DNA of 64,000 bases, taken from NCBI GenBank assembly GCA_017654935.2, contig CM065697.1:48339619-48403618 (forward strand). Reading direction: 5' to 3'. The translations under genes were made by a program, and so were the position numbers. The notes below the pieces were generated by a model, which saw only the letters and a list, made by a program, of their open reading frames with translations, had not been told where the DNA came from and did no database searches. This document shows, piece after piece, positions 63,300-64,000 of this stretch (position 1 is its first letter; each line of letters begins with the position of its first letter). Source of the stretch: Phymorhynchus buccinoides. Taxonomy: Eukaryota; Mollusca; Gastropoda; Neogastropoda; Raphitomidae.

Positions 63300-63540
63300 T
63301 ACTTAAGTAAGAACTTAAAAAGAACTTAAGTAAGAACTTAAAAAGAACTTAAAAAGAACTTGAACTAGAACTTAATAAGTGCTAAGTAAGTTTTTGCATT
63401 AGAACTTAACAAGAACTTGAAGATGACTTAAAGATGACTTGAAGATGACTTAAAGATGACTTAACAAGAACCTAGAGAAGTACTTTAAAAAGAACTTGAA
63501 AAGAACTTAAAAAGAACTTAAGCAATAACTTAACAAGTAA
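63300..63540. repeat. 11-12-bp iterated motif array, about 20 units
   Basis: The consensus is 'aagaacttaaa', with variants 'gatgacttaaa' and 'aagaacttgaa'. It is tandem, non-coding and close to the helical pitch. It lies between the last gene and the right end, where a replication or transcription control region would be expected; function is inferred from place only. Confidence 0.8.
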
Positions 63541-64000
63541 TAAAGATCTTTTTAGTGACAAAATCCAACCTAATAAAATACCTTCATTCCTGTTAGCGAC
63601 ATAAGAGCAGATCAGGGGAAGTAATTTTGGATTACTATTCTTAGCTGTATTTTAAAGAATGCTTGTAAGTTTTGTTTGTTTTTACTAAAAAGTAGAGTTA
63701 AAAATGATTTTTTTGATTTATAAACAGTACAAGTTTAATATTCTGCATCGATTCGTAAAAGAATTATACGTTTATTTCTTAAATCGTAAAAAATATATAG
63801 TTGTTTTTAATAAAATCGTTCTCTCAACCTGGGAGCAAGATGCATCAACACATTGTTCGTAATATATACGAAGTTAATCACTGTACTGTAACAAGCGTTT
63901 TTGGTCTATAGAATGGGGGAAAACCCGTTCTGAATATCCGGTTTGTGTGTAAAAATACTGAGAACGTAGAATGGGGAAATCCCGTTTGTCTCTAAAAATA
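63541..64000. other. Right non-coding end of the element
   Basis: AT-rich with no frame. 'agaatgggg' plus 'cccgtt' occurs twice near the edge (63913-63933 and 63967-63986), echoing the doubled 'ccccagttctgg' at the left end. The terminal repeat may begin here. Confidence 0.45.

Larger units (their letters stand above)
50040..63993. mobile_element. Integrated Polinton/Maverick-adintovirus-like element
   Basis: About 14 kb of AT-rich, intron-free, densely coding DNA carries family B polymerase, integrase, packaging ATPase and capsid-type genes, the defining set of Polinton/adintovirus-like elements. The left edge is placed at the break in a host MITE. The right edge is uncertain: reading inward from 63993 (AGAGACAAACGGG...CCCC..TTCT...TCAGTAT) loosely resembles the left end (AGAGAACAGGG...CCCC..TTCT..TCAGTAT), but no target duplication is visible. 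All genes but the capsid gene are unbroken. Confidence 0.85.

Noticed and set aside
63989..64000. Definite right terminus of the virus-like element
   Set aside because: The AGAGA match is short and no target duplication pairs with the left flank; the true end may lie beyond the window.

Overview
The window is animal nuclear DNA, most likely from a marine gastropod mollusc. It has spliced genes with long introns, tRNA-derived SINEs, many short TIR elements, long microsatellites and satellites. The organism is inferred from repeat style and from a SINE tail that looks molluscan; no marker gene settles it.

Region 1 (about 2.7-29 kb, + strand) carries the 3' half of a MYRF-like gene (myelin regulatory factor, a membrane-anchored transcription factor). 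Eleven exons can be chained with GT/AG borders and consistent phase: 2774-2952, 6149-6427, 8345-8464, 10134-10312, 10757-10939, 11981-12051, 15472-15877, 17726-17891, 19561-19657, 19852-19944 and 20971-21057 (stop). They encode the end of the trimerising chaperone/coiled-coil segment, the transmembrane helix, a Thr/Pro/Asn-rich lumenal stretch and the C-terminal lumenal domain. The DNA-binding exons lie to the left of the window. Introns hold MITEs, SINEs, a LINE tail and minisatellites. A second, phase-compatible copy of the transmembrane exon lies at 6537-6611, with a decayed third copy near 7046. Four exon 3' ends, with their splice donors, have been amplified into tandem repeats. A possible long 3'UTR ends near an AATAAA at 29043.

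Region 2 (29.6-43.2 kb) is almost pure satellite: about 19 copies of a 79-bp unit, then about 150 copies of a 77-80-bp unit. The block is bounded by an inverted 13-bp CAGGG...CCCTG repeat and a 6-bp direct repeat, so it looks like one satellite-filled DNA transposon of 13.5 kb.

Region 3 (43.2-50.0 kb) is repeat-rich host DNA with small TIR elements, minisatellites and one unidentified exon on the - strand (ending at 47999).

Region 4 (about 50.04-64.0 kb) is an AT-rich, intron-free integrated virus-like element of the Polinton/Maverick-adintovirus kind. It has a protein-primed-type family B DNA polymerase, an rve integrase, an A32/FtsK-like packaging ATPase, a probable double jelly-roll major capsid protein split by a +1 frame change, a penton-like protein and eight further small or membrane proteins. 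The genes sit in divergent blocks: polymerase (+); three late-type genes (-); one (+); one (-); capsid and ATPase (+); integrase and three small genes (-); two small genes (+). Apart from the capsid frame break, every reading frame is open, so the copy is young or still selected. No adenain-type protease was seen. The left junction falls inside a host MITE; the right end lies at or beyond the window edge.
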